Source: Sulfuricurvum sp. (GTDB lineage Bacteria; Campylobacterota; Campylobacteria; Campylobacterales; Sulfurimonadaceae). From it: a DNA stretch of 64,000 nucleotides. Positions 51,828 through 61,789 of the stretch are shown here, in pieces. Positions within the stretch are counted from its first letter, which is position 1, and the number at the start of each line of letters is the position of its first letter. Location: positions 372,001 to 436,000 of the forward strand of contig NZ_JAQTUH010000001.1 of NCBI RefSeq assembly GCF_028710345.1, in the 5' to 3' direction. The notes under the pieces were generated by a model, which worked only from the letters and a program-made list of their open reading frames with translations, did not search any database and was not told where the DNA came from. Position numbers and translations under genes: made by a program.

Positions 51828-51930
51828 TAATTTTACACTGAAAACCTATTCACTTTTAAGAAACTTTAATCTATTCACGGTGATAATGTGTATAAGAACG
51901 TCTCACATTAATATCAAATAGGAGTTAATA

Positions 51931-53361
51931 ATGAATACCGAAGAAATCATGAAAAAGATAAAAGCACAAGAGGGACTTACTCGCCGTGATGCCTTAAAAA
52001 TGATGGCACTTTCGCCGATAGCGGCCTCGGTGTTAGCTGGAACTGCCGCTCCTGCAACGGCGCAAGCGGCATCCTCCAATGCGGTCGGTAAAATCGTGAT
52101 CGTGGGGGGAGGATCGGGTGCGCTGATGGTGCTTGCGCGCTTGCGTCGCGCTCTTACTAATCCCGATATTACGATTATCGCTCCCAATGAAAAACACGTT
52201 TACCAACCGGGACAAATTTTTGTCGCGGCAGGTGAGTATGCTCCTGAGGATATTATTTTCGATAACACCGGTTATATCGGGGACGATGTAACATGGATCA
52301 AAGACGAAGCGGCTACGTTTGACCCCGACAATAACAAAATCACGACGAAAAAAGGGACGGTTGTCGGGTATGACTATCTTGTTGTCGCGACAGGGGTTCA
52401 GTACCACTATGAGCAAATTGAAGGACTCACTGTGGATATGCTCGGTAAAAACGGCATTGCCAGTGTCTATCAGAGTGACCTCGCCGCAGGTACGGCTGAG
52501 GGGGGAACGATAACGCACGAATGGTTCAAAGCACTCAAAGAAGCGGCAAAAACATCTAAACCGCGTGTTATCTGTACTCAACCATCCACTCCGCTCAAAT
52601 GTGGTGGCGCTCCACAAAAAATCCTTTATCTCAGCGATGATTTCCTCAAGCGGGATAAACTAACCGCTGAGTTCACCTTTGCAACGGCGGGTGAAAAACT
52701 GTTTGCTCTCCCTGAGATTGAAGCGGCATTGGACAAAGTCCAAAAAGGGTATGGCAATATCACCAATAAATTCGGACATGAGCTGATCCGTATCGATGCT
52801 GAGAAAAAAATAGCAACTTTCCACCACAAATATCAAGTCAAGGGTGAGTTTGACAAAGAGTACAATGAATACGAGATGATTGATAAAGAAGAAGATATTG
52901 ATATCGAATACGATTTTATCCATATTACCCCTCCTACAGCGGCAGTTGACGCGGTAGCGAATTCACTCCTTGGATGGCAAAAAGGCTCAGCTAAAGGGTG
53001 GCTCGAAGTGGATCGTGAGACATTGCAACATCGTCGCTACAAAAATGTCTTCGGGATCGGGGATGTGTGTGGTATCCCTATCGGTAAAACGGGGGGAAGC
53101 GCACGTCACCAAGGACCGATTGTTGTCGGAAATCTTATTTCAGTGATGGAGAAAAAAGAGCCTACATTGAAATTTGACGGTTACACTGTGTGTCCTCTTA
53201 AAGTCTCTTATGGTGAAATCATTATGGCAGAGTTTAACTATGATGGCTTAGCACCGTCATTCCCTCTCGATCCGGCGCAGCCGCGATGGGTTTGGTGGGC
53301 GTTCGATTTATATATGCTTCAACCGATGTATCGCTATCTAATGCTTAACGGGCTGATGTAA
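51931..53361 (+). CDS. Tat-exported SQR/FCSD-family flavoprotein
   Basis: This 476-residue protein has an N-terminal Tat-type signal (LTRRDALKMMALSPIAASVLAG). The flavoprotein follows with FAD-binding IVIVGGGSGALMVLARL, a conserved CGGAPQKI block, FGIGDVCGIPIGKTGG and a Cys in YTVCPLKVSYGE. The paired cysteines fit the redox trisulfide site of sulfide:quinone oxidoreductases. It probably oxidises sulfide or related sulfur compounds in the periplasm; donor and acceptor are inferred. Preceded by AATAGGAG, it stands alone. Confidence 0.82.
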   Translation: MNTEEIMKKIKAQEGLTRRDALKMMALSPIAASVLAGTAAPATAQAASSNAVGKIVIVGGGSGALMVLARLRRALTNPDITIIAPNEKHVYQPGQIFVAAGEYAPEDIIFDNTGYIGDDVTWIKDEAATFDPDNNKITTKKGTVVGYDYLVVATGVQYHYEQIEGLTVDMLGKNGIASVYQSDLAAGTAEGGTITHEWFKALKEAAKTSKPRVICTQPSTPLKCGGAPQKILYLSDDFLKRDKLTAEFTFATAGEKLFALPEIEAALDKVQKGYGNITNKFGHELIRIDAEKKIATFHHKYQVKGEFDKEYNEYEMIDKEEDIDIEYDFIHITPPTAAVDAVANSLLGWQKGSAKGWLEVDRETLQHRRYKNVFGIGDVCGIPIGKTGGSARHQGPIVVGNLISVMEKKEPTLKFDGYTVCPLKVSYGEIIMAEFNYDGLAPSFPLDPAQPRWVWWAFDLYMLQPMYRYLMLNGLM

Positions 53362-53473
53362 AAGTAACAGTAAATATTATTTTTTGTAATAAATACGTAG
53401 TTTTAAGTTAAATAGTATGTTATATGCATTAGTATGAATACTTACACTAAGGCAAAAAACATACGGGGTGAAA

Positions 53474-53860
53474 ATGAGCTCAGAAACTGTACTAAAAGAT
53501 ACCGATTTTTTGGTATCGCAAACGGATGAAAAGGGAAAAATCCTTTTTGCAAACGAAGATTTTTGTAAAATCGCAGGGTATACACTGGATGAATTAGTTG
53601 GAAAACCTCATAGTATTGTTCGTCATCCCGATATGCCACGTGCCGCATTCAAAGATTTATGGGATACCGTTAAAAGTGGTAAAGTGTGGAGCGGTTACGT
53701 TAAAAATGTGACTAAAAGCGGAGGATTTTATTGGGTTTATGCTACGGTATATCCCAATATCGCATGTGATAATGGTGTTTGTGGATATATGTCTTGTCGT
53801 CGTAAAGCTTCTATGGATGAAATTTCCGAAGCAACACGTTTGTATAAAACGATGAGCTAA
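53474..53860 (+). CDS. PAS-domain energy-taxis sensor (CetB/Aer N-terminal type)
   Basis: This 128-residue soluble PAS protein ([53 protein letters not shown]) has the FAD-binding character of Aer. It lacks membrane and signalling parts, which are encoded by the next gene. This is the split arrangement of CetB and CetA in Campylobacter, though there cetA comes first. A GTG at 53468 is an alternative start. Confidence 0.8.
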   Translation: MSSETVLKDTDFLVSQTDEKGKILFANEDFCKIAGYTLDELVGKPHSIVRHPDMPRAAFKDLWDTVKSGKVWSGYVKNVTKSGGFYWVYATVYPNIACDNGVCGYMSCRRKASMDEISEATRLYKTMS

Positions 53861-53870
53861 GGGAGATGGC

Positions 53871-54980
53871 ATGAACAATTCAACAAAAATAACTATTTTG
53901 GTCATTTTATCTGTGCTTGGTGCGACAATAGGACTTTTGACGCAAAGTGTCGGTGTTCTTATCGGAGCACTTATTGTTACTCTTATAACTGCTATCTGGT
54001 TGATTGGTTCAACAAATGAGGGTGAATTAAAAATTAATACTCAACTGGATGCATTTTTACAACTAATGCAGTTCAAACGTAATCGTATTCCAAAAATGGT
54101 TGGAGAGAGCGGGAGCACTGAAGCAAAATTAAATGCATTAGCGAGTGCACACGAAGAGATGCTGTTACAAGATACACTTGTAGCAGGAGAGATGGTACTT
54201 TTAGCCGATAAGGTACGACAGGGACACTATGCGTGCCGTGTAGGGAGCGATTCTAAAACACCTCATGTTCATTTGCTTCGAAAAACAATGAATAATATGT
54301 TGGATGCAACTGAAAAAAATCTCGATTGTGCAATCAAGATTTTAGAAGCGTTGAGTGAGGGGAAATTCTCCATGCGAACGACGGTTAATGTTGAAGGTAA
54401 AATGGGGAAAATGCTCTCTAAAATCAACGAACTTGGTGTTGCATTAGAGTCAATGGAACACCAAAACAATGAAGCCAAAGAGGTTTTGGATAACAATACG
54501 AAAAACCTCAAAGCAACGATAGAAGATCTTCGCTCGACCAAATTTGTGGAACTTAACGGAATGATTAACTCTACCGTAGAGCGTATCCAAAGCGTTGCCA
54601 GTAAAGAGCACGAACTCTCAGGTAATCTCCAAACACTCGTTGGAAATGCCCAAGAGACGAAAGCGATATTGGTAACGATTGGAGATATTGCCGATCAAAC
54701 AAATCTTCTAGCACTCAATGCTGCGATTGAAGCGGCACGTGCAGGTGAACACGGTCGTGGATTTGCGGTTGTTGCCGATGAGGTACGAAAACTCGCTGAA
54801 CGTACCCAAAAATCCCTTTCTGAAATCTCTGCAACGATTAATGTTTTGATTCAAGCGATCAATGACAACAGCGAATCTTTGAACCAAAATATGGATGAGA
54901 TGATGGATTTGACCCGTTATGTTGCAACCGTTGATGATAAAATGGATGAATTACTAATTTCTATGAATGCTATGAGTTAA
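53871..54980 (+). CDS. Chemoreceptor signalling subunit (CetA-like)
   Basis: This 369-residue protein has two adjacent membrane helices at ~8-47 ([15 protein letters not shown] and [18 protein letters not shown]), no periplasmic sensor, a HAMP-like linker and a chemoreceptor tip ([20 protein letters not shown]). It would relay the redox signal sensed by the PAS partner to CheA. It starts 10 nt after the PAS gene. Together they form an Aer-equivalent in two chains. Confidence 0.82.
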   Translation: MNNSTKITILVILSVLGATIGLLTQSVGVLIGALIVTLITAIWLIGSTNEGELKINTQLDAFLQLMQFKRNRIPKMVGESGSTEAKLNALASAHEEMLLQDTLVAGEMVLLADKVRQGHYACRVGSDSKTPHVHLLRKTMNNMLDATEKNLDCAIKILEALSEGKFSMRTTVNVEGKMGKMLSKINELGVALESMEHQNNEAKEVLDNNTKNLKATIEDLRSTKFVELNGMINSTVERIQSVASKEHELSGNLQTLVGNAQETKAILVTIGDIADQTNLLALNAAIEAARAGEHGRGFAVVADEVRKLAERTQKSLSEISATINVLIQAINDNSESLNQNMDEMMDLTRYVATVDDKMDELLISMNAMS

Positions 54981-54982
54981 CT

Positions 54983-55016
54983 CAGTGCGCACCTCATTAC
55001 GAGGTGTACTGCTTTT
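54983..55016 (+). terminator. Hairpin terminator after the CetA-like gene
   Basis: A stem CAGT..GCACCTC / GAGGTGT..ACTG with an ATTAC loop is followed by CTTTTG. Confidence 0.6.
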
Positions 55017-55095
55017 GTCCATAATTTCACCTCCTCTACGACGCGACTCTCCATTTTTTTAAGTATTATATGAAAAATTATTTTGGGATACCATA

Positions 55096-57693
55096 ATGCA
55101 ACTTCCGCAACCTACTTATTTTAAAGATTATACCCCGAGTGACTATACGATACCTACGTGTAGCCTTGAATTTATTATCGATAGCGGTTCTACCCGTGTC
55201 GATAATGTGATGGAGGTTGTCCGAACCAACCCTAATGCCAAAGAGCTTCGCCTCAATGGTGAGATGATGGAGTTGGAACTTTTGTGGGTGGATGATGTAT
55301 TGATGGAGGAGGGGAGGTATGCACGTTATGATGATGCGATAGTGATTCCTCTCGATACCGATTCGGCGCGCATACGGGCTATTACGAGACTCTATCCTGA
55401 TGAGAATACCGCGCTAGAGGGGTTATATCGCTCAGGTGGCATCTGGTGTACCCAAAATGAGCCTGAGGGGTTCCGACGCATCACCTATTTTATCGACCGC
55501 CCCGATGTCATGACTCGCTTTACCACCAAGATTATAGCCAACCAAGAGCGATGTCCGATACTCCTCAGCAACGGTAATCTACGCGGAACCGCGACGCTAG
55601 AGAATGGAAAACACATGGCATTGTGGGAAGACCCGATTCCTAAACCGTGTTATCTGTTTGCTCTCGTGGCGGGGGATTTAGGGAGTATTCACGACACCTT
55701 TATCACGATGAGTGGCAAGAAGGTCGATTTGGCGATTTATTGTGACCGTGGCAATGAGGAGAAATGTCACCATGCGATGCGCAGTCTCAAAAAATCGATG
55801 GAGTGGGATGAGGTTACCTATGGACGCGAATACGATTTAGAGGTTTATAACATCGTTGCGGTGGATAGTTTCAACATGGGGGCGATGGAGAATAAAGGGC
55901 TCAATGTTTTTAATTCCCATTATGTGTTAGCCGATGAGAAAAGTGCAACCGATGGGGATTTTATGGGGATAGAGTCGGTTATCGCCCATGAGTATTTTCA
56001 TAACTGGACGGGGAATCGTATCACGTGTAGAAACTGGTTTGAGCTCACCCTCAAAGAGGGGTTGACAGTTTTTCGAGACCAATGTTTCAGTGCCGATATG
56101 AATTCACCCCTCATTCAGCGTATCGATGACGTGAAATCGCTCCGTGAACGGCAGTTTTTAGAAGATGCAGGCCCCACTGCTCATCCGATCAAGCCTGATC
56201 ACTTTATCGAGATTAACAACTTCTACACCGCCACCGTTTATGAAAAAGGTGCTGAAGTGATTCGGATGCTCCATACCCTTTTGGGGGAAGAGAAATTCCG
56301 CCTCGCGACAGACTATTATTTCGAAAAATTTGATGGACAAGCGGTGGGAACCGAAGAGTTTTTGGAGTCAATGCAGTCTCAAAGCCCTATTGATTTGAGT
56401 CAGTTTAAACGGTGGTATTCCCAAGAGCGGACACCGATTCTTACTATCTCCAGCGAGTATGAAGAAAACAATCAACGTTTAAAACTGAAAATCATCCAAA
56501 CCATTCCAAAAGACACCCATGGACGAGAACAGCTCCCCTATGCCTTCCCTTTTGCGCTGGGATTATTAGAGTGCGAGGGAAAAGAGTTTATTCTCAAAAG
56601 TTCCAATGCAAAGATGGTTCGAGATGGGATTGTTTGGATTGATGAAGCGATAAGTGAGTTGGTGTTTGAGGATATTGCTTCTCAACCGAAACTCTCTCTC
56701 AATCGCAACTTTAGCACCCCTGTTAAAATCGTATGCGATGAGATTGACTATCCGTTTTTAATGGCGCACGATAGCGATGGATTTGTACGCTACGAAGCGT
56801 CCCAAGTGTTTGCGATGGAGACGTTGGAGGATATGATGAGAGGCGAAGAGATTAATCCCCAATTCATCAAAGCGTATGGGATGATTTTAGAAGATACATC
56901 ATTAGAGGCGATGTTTAAAGCGGAACTCCTAGCCCTTCCGAGCATCAACACAATGATGCAACGTCAAGAAATCCTCGATGTCCCCGCCATCCACCGTGCG
57001 ATAGAAACCGTGAAAAAAGAGTTAGCACACACCTATAAAGAGCTACTGATTCGGGATATTTCGGCACTTTATACTCCTCAAAACTCCTCCATCGATGCTG
57101 TGAGTATGGCTAATCGTGCATTGCTTAACCGCTGTTTAGGGGTGTTGATGAGCCTCGAAAATGAGGCAGTTTCGGCAATGTGTCTCAACCATTACCGTGA
57201 ATCACTCTCGATGAGCAGCCGTTTGGTCGCTTTGGATTTACTCGAAAACTATGCCCCTGAACTCGCGGGTGAAGCGTTGAACAATTTTTATCAACAACAC
57301 TCTCACGAGACGTTGATTATGAACAAATACTTTGCACTTTTGGCATCATCACAACGCGAAGGAACACTAGAGCGGGTAATAGCACTCCAAGAAGATAGCG
57401 CGTTTGATATCAAAGTCCCAAATCTGGTACGTGCACTTTATGGAGCATTCTCACGTAACGCAGTAGCGTTTCATACGAGCGAAGGGTACGCATTTATCGC
57501 CGATAAAGTGATCGAGATGGACGCACTGAATCCCCAAATCGCTTCAGGGCTTGCCGGAGCATTTAAAAGTTACTCGAAACTCTCTCCCCTGTTAAAAGAG
57601 GATATGGGAACTCAGTTAGAACGGATTAAAAATCATGAGGGGCTTTCCAATAATGTCTATGAGATTATCACAAAGATTTTAGAAGTAGAGTAA
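55096..57693 (+). CDS. pepN: Aminopeptidase N (M1 family)
   Basis: This 865-residue cytoplasmic zinc aminopeptidase has normal PepN length. It carries GAMENKG (substrate recognition) and the zinc motif HEYFH at residues 298-302 with Glu321 in LKEGLTVF, plus GNRITCRNWFELTLKEG. A long helical C-terminal domain follows. It is general peptide turnover machinery unrelated to its neighbours. It converges with the SQR-like gene at 57700. Confidence 0.96.
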   Translation: MQLPQPTYFKDYTPSDYTIPTCSLEFIIDSGSTRVDNVMEVVRTNPNAKELRLNGEMMELELLWVDDVLMEEGRYARYDDAIVIPLDTDSARIRAITRLYPDENTALEGLYRSGGIWCTQNEPEGFRRITYFIDRPDVMTRFTTKIIANQERCPILLSNGNLRGTATLENGKHMALWEDPIPKPCYLFALVAGDLGSIHDTFITMSGKKVDLAIYCDRGNEEKCHHAMRSLKKSMEWDEVTYGREYDLEVYNIVAVDSFNMGAMENKGLNVFNSHYVLADEKSATDGDFMGIESVIAHEYFHNWTGNRITCRNWFELTLKEGLTVFRDQCFSADMNSPLIQRIDDVKSLRERQFLEDAGPTAHPIKPDHFIEINNFYTATVYEKGAEVIRMLHTLLGEEKFRLATDYYFEKFDGQAVGTEEFLESMQSQSPIDLSQFKRWYSQERTPILTISSEYEENNQRLKLKIIQTIPKDTHGREQLPYAFPFALGLLECEGKEFILKSSNAKMVRDGIVWIDEAISELVFEDIASQPKLSLNRNFSTPVKIVCDEIDYPFLMAHDSDGFVRYEASQVFAMETLEDMMRGEEINPQFIKAYGMILEDTSLEAMFKAELLALPSINTMMQRQEILDVPAIHRAIETVKKELAHTYKELLIRDISALYTPQNSSIDAVSMANRALLNRCLGVLMSLENEAVSAMCLNHYRESLSMSSRLVALDLLENYAPELAGEALNNFYQQHSHETLIMNKYFALLASSQREGTLERVIALQEDSAFDIKVPNLVRALYGAFSRNAVAFHTSEGYAFIADKVIEMDALNPQIASGLAGAFKSYSKLSPLLKEDMGTQLERIKNHEGLSNNVYEIITKILEVE

Positions 57694-57699
57694 TCTATT

Positions 57700-58875
57700 C
57701 TACATCCCGGGTATACGGGGGATATAACCCATTTTCGACATTTTGTAATACCAGCCCCATCCTATTTTCATCCAATGCCCTATAATTGGCATCGGGATAA
57801 GGAGGGCTTTTTTATCGTCACGGTAAACAAATCCGGCACCATTACCCATATCCATCATGCAGAGGATGTTGATATGATCTTGATAGGTTTTTTTCTCACC
57901 TGATTTAAGTCTTAAGGTGATTGCACTGTTATGGGCAGCATTTCGAGCCATCACTTCGGCAATATGCCCCTGTTTTGCTTTCCAATCGGGTCCCTCTAGC
58001 GCGGCAACATCCCCGATGGCATACCAGTGTTCCACCCCTTCAATTTCACAATAATTGTTGATACGGATAAAGCCGGCGCCATTTTTTTGGAGATCTGACT
58101 CTTTTATGAGATCCATCCCATTACCCGCAGGGATAAACATAGTTAAATCACTTTCAAGGACGCTATCATCTTCAAAAATGATACTGTTTTCTTCAAAACG
58201 CTTAATTTTTTTACCGTATCGTTCTTTGAAATTATTTTTTTTGAACATTGTCGCCATTAATTTTAGTGCCTTCTCTCCCATTCTTGCTCCAGGAGAGATC
58301 ATCGGTGCAAAAAATGTCATCTCATAGTTGTTGCGAATACCGAGTTTTTTGAGTTTATGATGGAGGTTGAAAAAAAGTTCAAAGCCGGGACCTCCTCGTA
58401 CACCGCTGGGGTCATTTGGATTGCCGCCGAAACCAAAGGCGATTTTTCCAAACCCTTTAGCGATTAATGCGTCGATTTTCTTTTTGAGTTCAACCGATTG
58501 TTCGGGTGCTCCACAGATAGAGAGGGTATGCTCTAACCCTTCGTGTTTGACTTTAGCGGCACCGGTTGCAATGACTAGATGAGAAGCTTTTCGTACTCCC
58601 CCCTCTTGGAGTGTAATAGTTTTTTCAGAGGCATTAATGGATACAACACGATCAATAGTGAGTGTAAAATTATGGCGTGCGGCAATTTTGTCGAGGGAAA
58701 ATGAAACATCATCAAAATGAGCCGTTTTGACAGGGATCCAGATTGCAATAGGATAGATAAATAGGTAACTCCGCTCACTGATGAGTTCAACGTCAAACCC
58801 CTCTTTACGGTAATAAATTGCAGCTTCGACACCAGCTATACCGCCACCCAAAATCACAACTTTTTTGTATGACAT
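57700..58875 (-). CDS. Sulfide:quinone oxidoreductase-like flavoprotein
   Basis: This 391-residue protein has FAD-binding VVILGGGIAGVEAAIYY, a second strand-turn ATGAAKVKHEG, HWYAIGDVAALEGP and the segment ILCMMDMGNGAGFVYRDD seen in SQR-family proteins. It has no signal peptide; the C-terminal aromatic helix (GHWMKIGWGWYYKM) probably docks on the inner face of the membrane. A different SQR type from the genes at 51931 and 59243. Exact substrate not provable. Confidence 0.8.
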   Translation of the reverse strand: MSYKKVVILGGGIAGVEAAIYYRKEGFDVELISERSYLFIYPIAIWIPVKTAHFDDVSFSLDKIAARHNFTLTIDRVVSINASEKTITLQEGGVRKASHLVIATGAAKVKHEGLEHTLSICGAPEQSVELKKKIDALIAKGFGKIAFGFGGNPNDPSGVRGGPGFELFFNLHHKLKKLGIRNNYEMTFFAPMISPGARMGEKALKLMATMFKKNNFKERYGKKIKRFEENSIIFEDDSVLESDLTMFIPAGNGMDLIKESDLQKNGAGFIRINNYCEIEGVEHWYAIGDVAALEGPDWKAKQGHIAEVMARNAAHNSAITLRLKSGEKKTYQDHINILCMMDMGNGAGFVYRDDKKALLIPMPIIGHWMKIGWGWYYKMSKMGYIPRIPGM

Positions 58876-59242
58876 AATAATGCCTTTTATTAATTATATA
58901 AATGAATTATATGTGTTATGACGAATAAAGTCAATAGGATTTGCAATTATGACGTCAATTGTGAATAATTTTTGATATATAATATTTTATAAATATAAAT
59001 ATTAAAAAAACAAATGATGTGACTTTAAAATTAATTATCTTTTATAACTCTCAAAGGATAATAAAATTGGATGATAATAAATTTAAGGGTTGAGTTGCTT
59101 TTAATTGGGAAAAAATGTAACACTGAGTGCTTTTGTATTAAATTTAGTCTAAAATACAGAGTTAATTTTAAGGATGTGATATAAATGTGATGTTATAGGG
59201 TTATAATCAACTTTTATGGAATTATTCAACGAAGGAGAAGCA
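58876..59242. promoter_or_regulatory. Divergent SQR intergenic region with palindrome
   Basis: This AT-rich 367-bp region serves two SQR-like genes. CAATTA-TGACGTCA-ATTG (58944-58961) is an 8-bp palindrome flanked by CAAT/ATTG and could bind a dimeric regulator. TATAAT at 59202-59207 is the probable -10 for the plus-strand gene, about 36 nt before its ATG. Confidence 0.5.
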
Positions 59243-60712
59243 ATGGCAAGAGTAGTCGTCCTCGGTGGCGGTGTCGCCGGACATACTGCAGCAACGTTCG
59301 CAGCAGATTGGCTCGGAAAAGATCACGAGGTAGTGGTAGTAACCCCTAACTCAAAATGGAACTGGATTCCCTCAAATATTTGGGTTGGAGTCGGTCAAAT
59401 GACAAAAGAAGAGGTTACTTTCGACCTTGCTCCTGTATATGAAAAAGCAGGTATTACCTATAAACAAGCAAAAGCAGTAAGCCTTAATCCTGAAGGAAAT
59501 GCAAGTGGTGATAAACCGTTTGTTACTATCGAGTATACCGGTCAAGGTAAAGCAGGAAAAAGTGAAGAAGTAACGTATGATTACCTTATCAACGCTACCG
59601 GACCAAAACTTAACTTCGCTGCAACTCCGGGTCTTGGAGATGCAAACGGTTTAGGTGAATTTACTGTTTCAGTATGTACAGCGGATCACGCAGATCATGC
59701 AGCACACGAATTTGCTAAAGCTATTGAAAAAATGAAAAAAGGGGAACGTCAAAAATTCCTTATCGGAACAGGTCACGGTATGTGTACTTGTCAAGGTGCA
59801 GCATTTGAGTACATTTTCAATATTGAACATGAACTTCGTAAAGCAGGCGTTCGTGACATGGCGGATATGCAATGGATCTCTAACGAATCATTCCTTGGTG
59901 ACTTCGGTATCGGTGGATTGCACATGAAACGCGGCGGTTATGCAGCATCATCACGTCTTTTCGCAGAATCGTTATACTCTGAGCGTGGTGTTAAATGGTT
60001 GATCGGTGCACACGTTAACAAAGTTGAAAAAGGTAAAGTTTCTTATGAGCTTCTTGATGGTTCAATGGGTGAACAAGAATTTGACTTTGCGATGTTGATT
60101 CCACCGTTCGCAGGTGTCGGTCTTAAAGCATACGACAAAGCAGGTGAAGATATCACTGCAACCGTATTTGCACCAAATGGATTTATGAAAGTTGACGCGA
60201 ACTACAGTGCCGGTGCGTATGAAAACTGGAAAGCATCTGACTGGCCACGTACATACCAAAATCCGACGTACAAAAATCTCTTCGCAGCAGGTATCGCGTT
60301 TGCTCCTCCGCATCCGATCTCTAAACCGATGACGACTCCAAACGGAACACAAATTTTCCCTACACCTCCACGTACAGGTATGCCAAGTGGTATTATCGGT
60401 AAAGCGGTTGCGCACAGTGTTTGTGATTTGATCAAAAAAGGACCAAGCGCTCACTTGCATGAAGCGTCTATGGCAGAGATGGGTGCGGCGTGTGTTGCAT
60501 CAGCAGGTAAAGGTTTATTTGACGGTACAGCAGCAGCATTGACTGTTTATCCTGTTGTTCCGGATTTTGAAAAATATCCTGGTCTTGGACGTGATTTGGA
60601 TTACACATTCGGTGAAATCGGTCTTGCAGGTCACTGGATTAAACACATCCTACACCACATGTTTATCTATAAAGCCAAGCTCAATCCGGGCTGGACAATG
60701 ATCCCTGAGTAA
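59243..60712 (+). CDS. sqr: Sulfide:quinone oxidoreductase
   Basis: This 489-residue membrane-associated flavoprotein oxidises sulfide to polysulfide and passes electrons to quinone. It has FAD-binding VVVLGGGVAGHTAATFAA, cysteines in VSVCTADHADH, GMCTCQGAAFEYIF and HSVCDLI, and a C-terminal amphipathic helix (GHWIKHILHHMFIYKAKLNP). The ATG at 59243 has GAAGGAGA before it. An in-frame ATG at 59216 lacks one. It is highly expressed-looking in codon use and is followed by a 53-aa gene in the same unit. Confidence 0.88.
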   Translation: MARVVVLGGGVAGHTAATFAADWLGKDHEVVVVTPNSKWNWIPSNIWVGVGQMTKEEVTFDLAPVYEKAGITYKQAKAVSLNPEGNASGDKPFVTIEYTGQGKAGKSEEVTYDYLINATGPKLNFAATPGLGDANGLGEFTVSVCTADHADHAAHEFAKAIEKMKKGERQKFLIGTGHGMCTCQGAAFEYIFNIEHELRKAGVRDMADMQWISNESFLGDFGIGGLHMKRGGYAASSRLFAESLYSERGVKWLIGAHVNKVEKGKVSYELLDGSMGEQEFDFAMLIPPFAGVGLKAYDKAGEDITATVFAPNGFMKVDANYSAGAYENWKASDWPRTYQNPTYKNLFAAGIAFAPPHPISKPMTTPNGTQIFPTPPRTGMPSGIIGKAVAHSVCDLIKKGPSAHLHEASMAEMGAACVASAGKGLFDGTAAALTVYPVVPDFEKYPGLGRDLDYTFGEIGLAGHWIKHILHHMFIYKAKLNPGWTMIPE

Positions 60713-60733
60713 AGAAAAAAGGAGAAACTATTC

Positions 60734-60895
60734 ATGAATGAAATCGAAAAATACGTTAAACCATACGATGCAAACTTTACGACAATGGTACCGACAAATT
60801 TTGTTAAATTTTTTCGTACTTGTAAAATTTGGCAATTATTCCGCTTTATCGTCATCAACATCAAAATGTTGATCGTCGTTCGTAAAAGCCACTAA
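60734..60895 (+). CDS. 53-aa small protein downstream of sqr
   Basis: The short frame starts MNEIEKYVKPYDANF and ends LIVVRKSH. AAAGGAGAAA lies 7 nt before the ATG, and a strong terminator begins 4 nt past the stop codon. The middle (TNFVKFFRTCKIWQLFRFIV) is an amphipathic-to-hydrophobic helix with basic residues, suiting membrane association. Position between sqr and its terminator suggests it is co-transcribed and may help or anchor SQR; that is inference. It contains one Cys. Confidence 0.75.
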   Translation: MNEIEKYVKPYDANFTTMVPTNFVKFFRTCKIWQLFRFIVINIKMLIVVRKSH

Positions 60896-60899
60896 CCTC

Positions 60900-60923
60900 A
60901 AGCCCCTTTGGGGGCTTTATTTC
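60900..60923 (+). terminator. Intrinsic terminator of the sqr unit
   Basis: A 7-bp stem AAGCCCC/GGGGCTT (60900-60906 with 60911-60917) with a TTTG loop is followed by TATTT. Confidence 0.8.
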
Positions 60924-60940
60924 CAAATGAAAGTTTTCTA

Positions 60941-61765
60941 ATGCTTAAAGAATTGATCACCTACCCTGATGAACGGATCCGATATATTTCCGCCGATATC
61001 CGAAAATATGATGATGAGTTGTTTGAACTGCTGGAAAACATGCATGATACGATGGCACATCACGGACTTGATGCCATCTCTGCGATACAAATTGCTATCC
61101 CTTTTAGTGCTATTTTGATTCAAAACGGCGATGAGATCATAGAAATGGTCAATGCACGCCTTATTATGAATGAAGGAGCCGAAGAGATAGATGAAGTGAA
61201 CCCTTATTTTCCAAAAGGGTTTAGCGCAAAAATTAAACGCTACAGTAAGATTAAGGTAGTGTATGAAAACCGTCATGGGGAATTACGCCATTTGGATGCT
61301 GAAGGTGATTTATCATTTCGTTTACAGCGTCAGATGGATTTTCTCTTTGGTGGAACACTTTTGGATAAACTCGGCAAAGATGCACGAAAAATGGCGGAAG
61401 AGGTTTTGGTTTCTCAACATGAAGGGATTTATGACTTTGGTGTTTCGTGCCCAACCGTTTTTGTTCGCGATTATTTTAAAAAAGGGGCAAAATATCTTAT
61501 GGGCGGTGTAGCCCTTAGTTTTATTACTCCTCTTTTTGTTTCGCCATCTATGCGAGAAATGATTTATAGAGTAGATAAATATACGCTTGTTGGTGTTGTA
61601 CTTTTAATGATAATTTATTTCTTTTATTCGCAACACGAAGCAAAACTGTATAAACAGTGTACCAGTTGTCAAATCGGCAATATTATCGGCACGGTTGCGA
61701 TTATGACACTTCAATTACTCATTGTCGCATTAGGTGTTTTTCTCTGGATTGCTCCTTGTAAATAA
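60941..61765 (+). CDS. Peptide deformylase-like membrane protein lacking the metal ligands
   Basis: This 274-residue protein aligns by pattern with peptide deformylase over residues ~1-160 (ELITYPDERIRYISADI; GLDAISAIQIAIPF in place of GLAAxQ). Where EGCLS should supply the metal Cys it reads EVNPYFPKGFSAK, and where QHExDHL should supply two His it reads QRQMDFLFGG. All three metal ligands are thus absent, so deformylase activity is not expected. Two or three membrane helices follow (~200-270), with CTSCQIG between. It would be an inner-membrane protein with a pseudo-enzyme domain in the cytoplasm; function unknown. Confidence 0.7.
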   Translation: MLKELITYPDERIRYISADIRKYDDELFELLENMHDTMAHHGLDAISAIQIAIPFSAILIQNGDEIIEMVNARLIMNEGAEEIDEVNPYFPKGFSAKIKRYSKIKVVYENRHGELRHLDAEGDLSFRLQRQMDFLFGGTLLDKLGKDARKMAEEVLVSQHEGIYDFGVSCPTVFVRDYFKKGAKYLMGGVALSFITPLFVSPSMREMIYRVDKYTLVGVVLLMIIYFFYSQHEAKLYKQCTSCQIGNIIGTVAIMTLQLLIVALGVFLWIAPCK

Positions 61766-61789
61766 CCACAATAGATTCAAGGCAGGATA

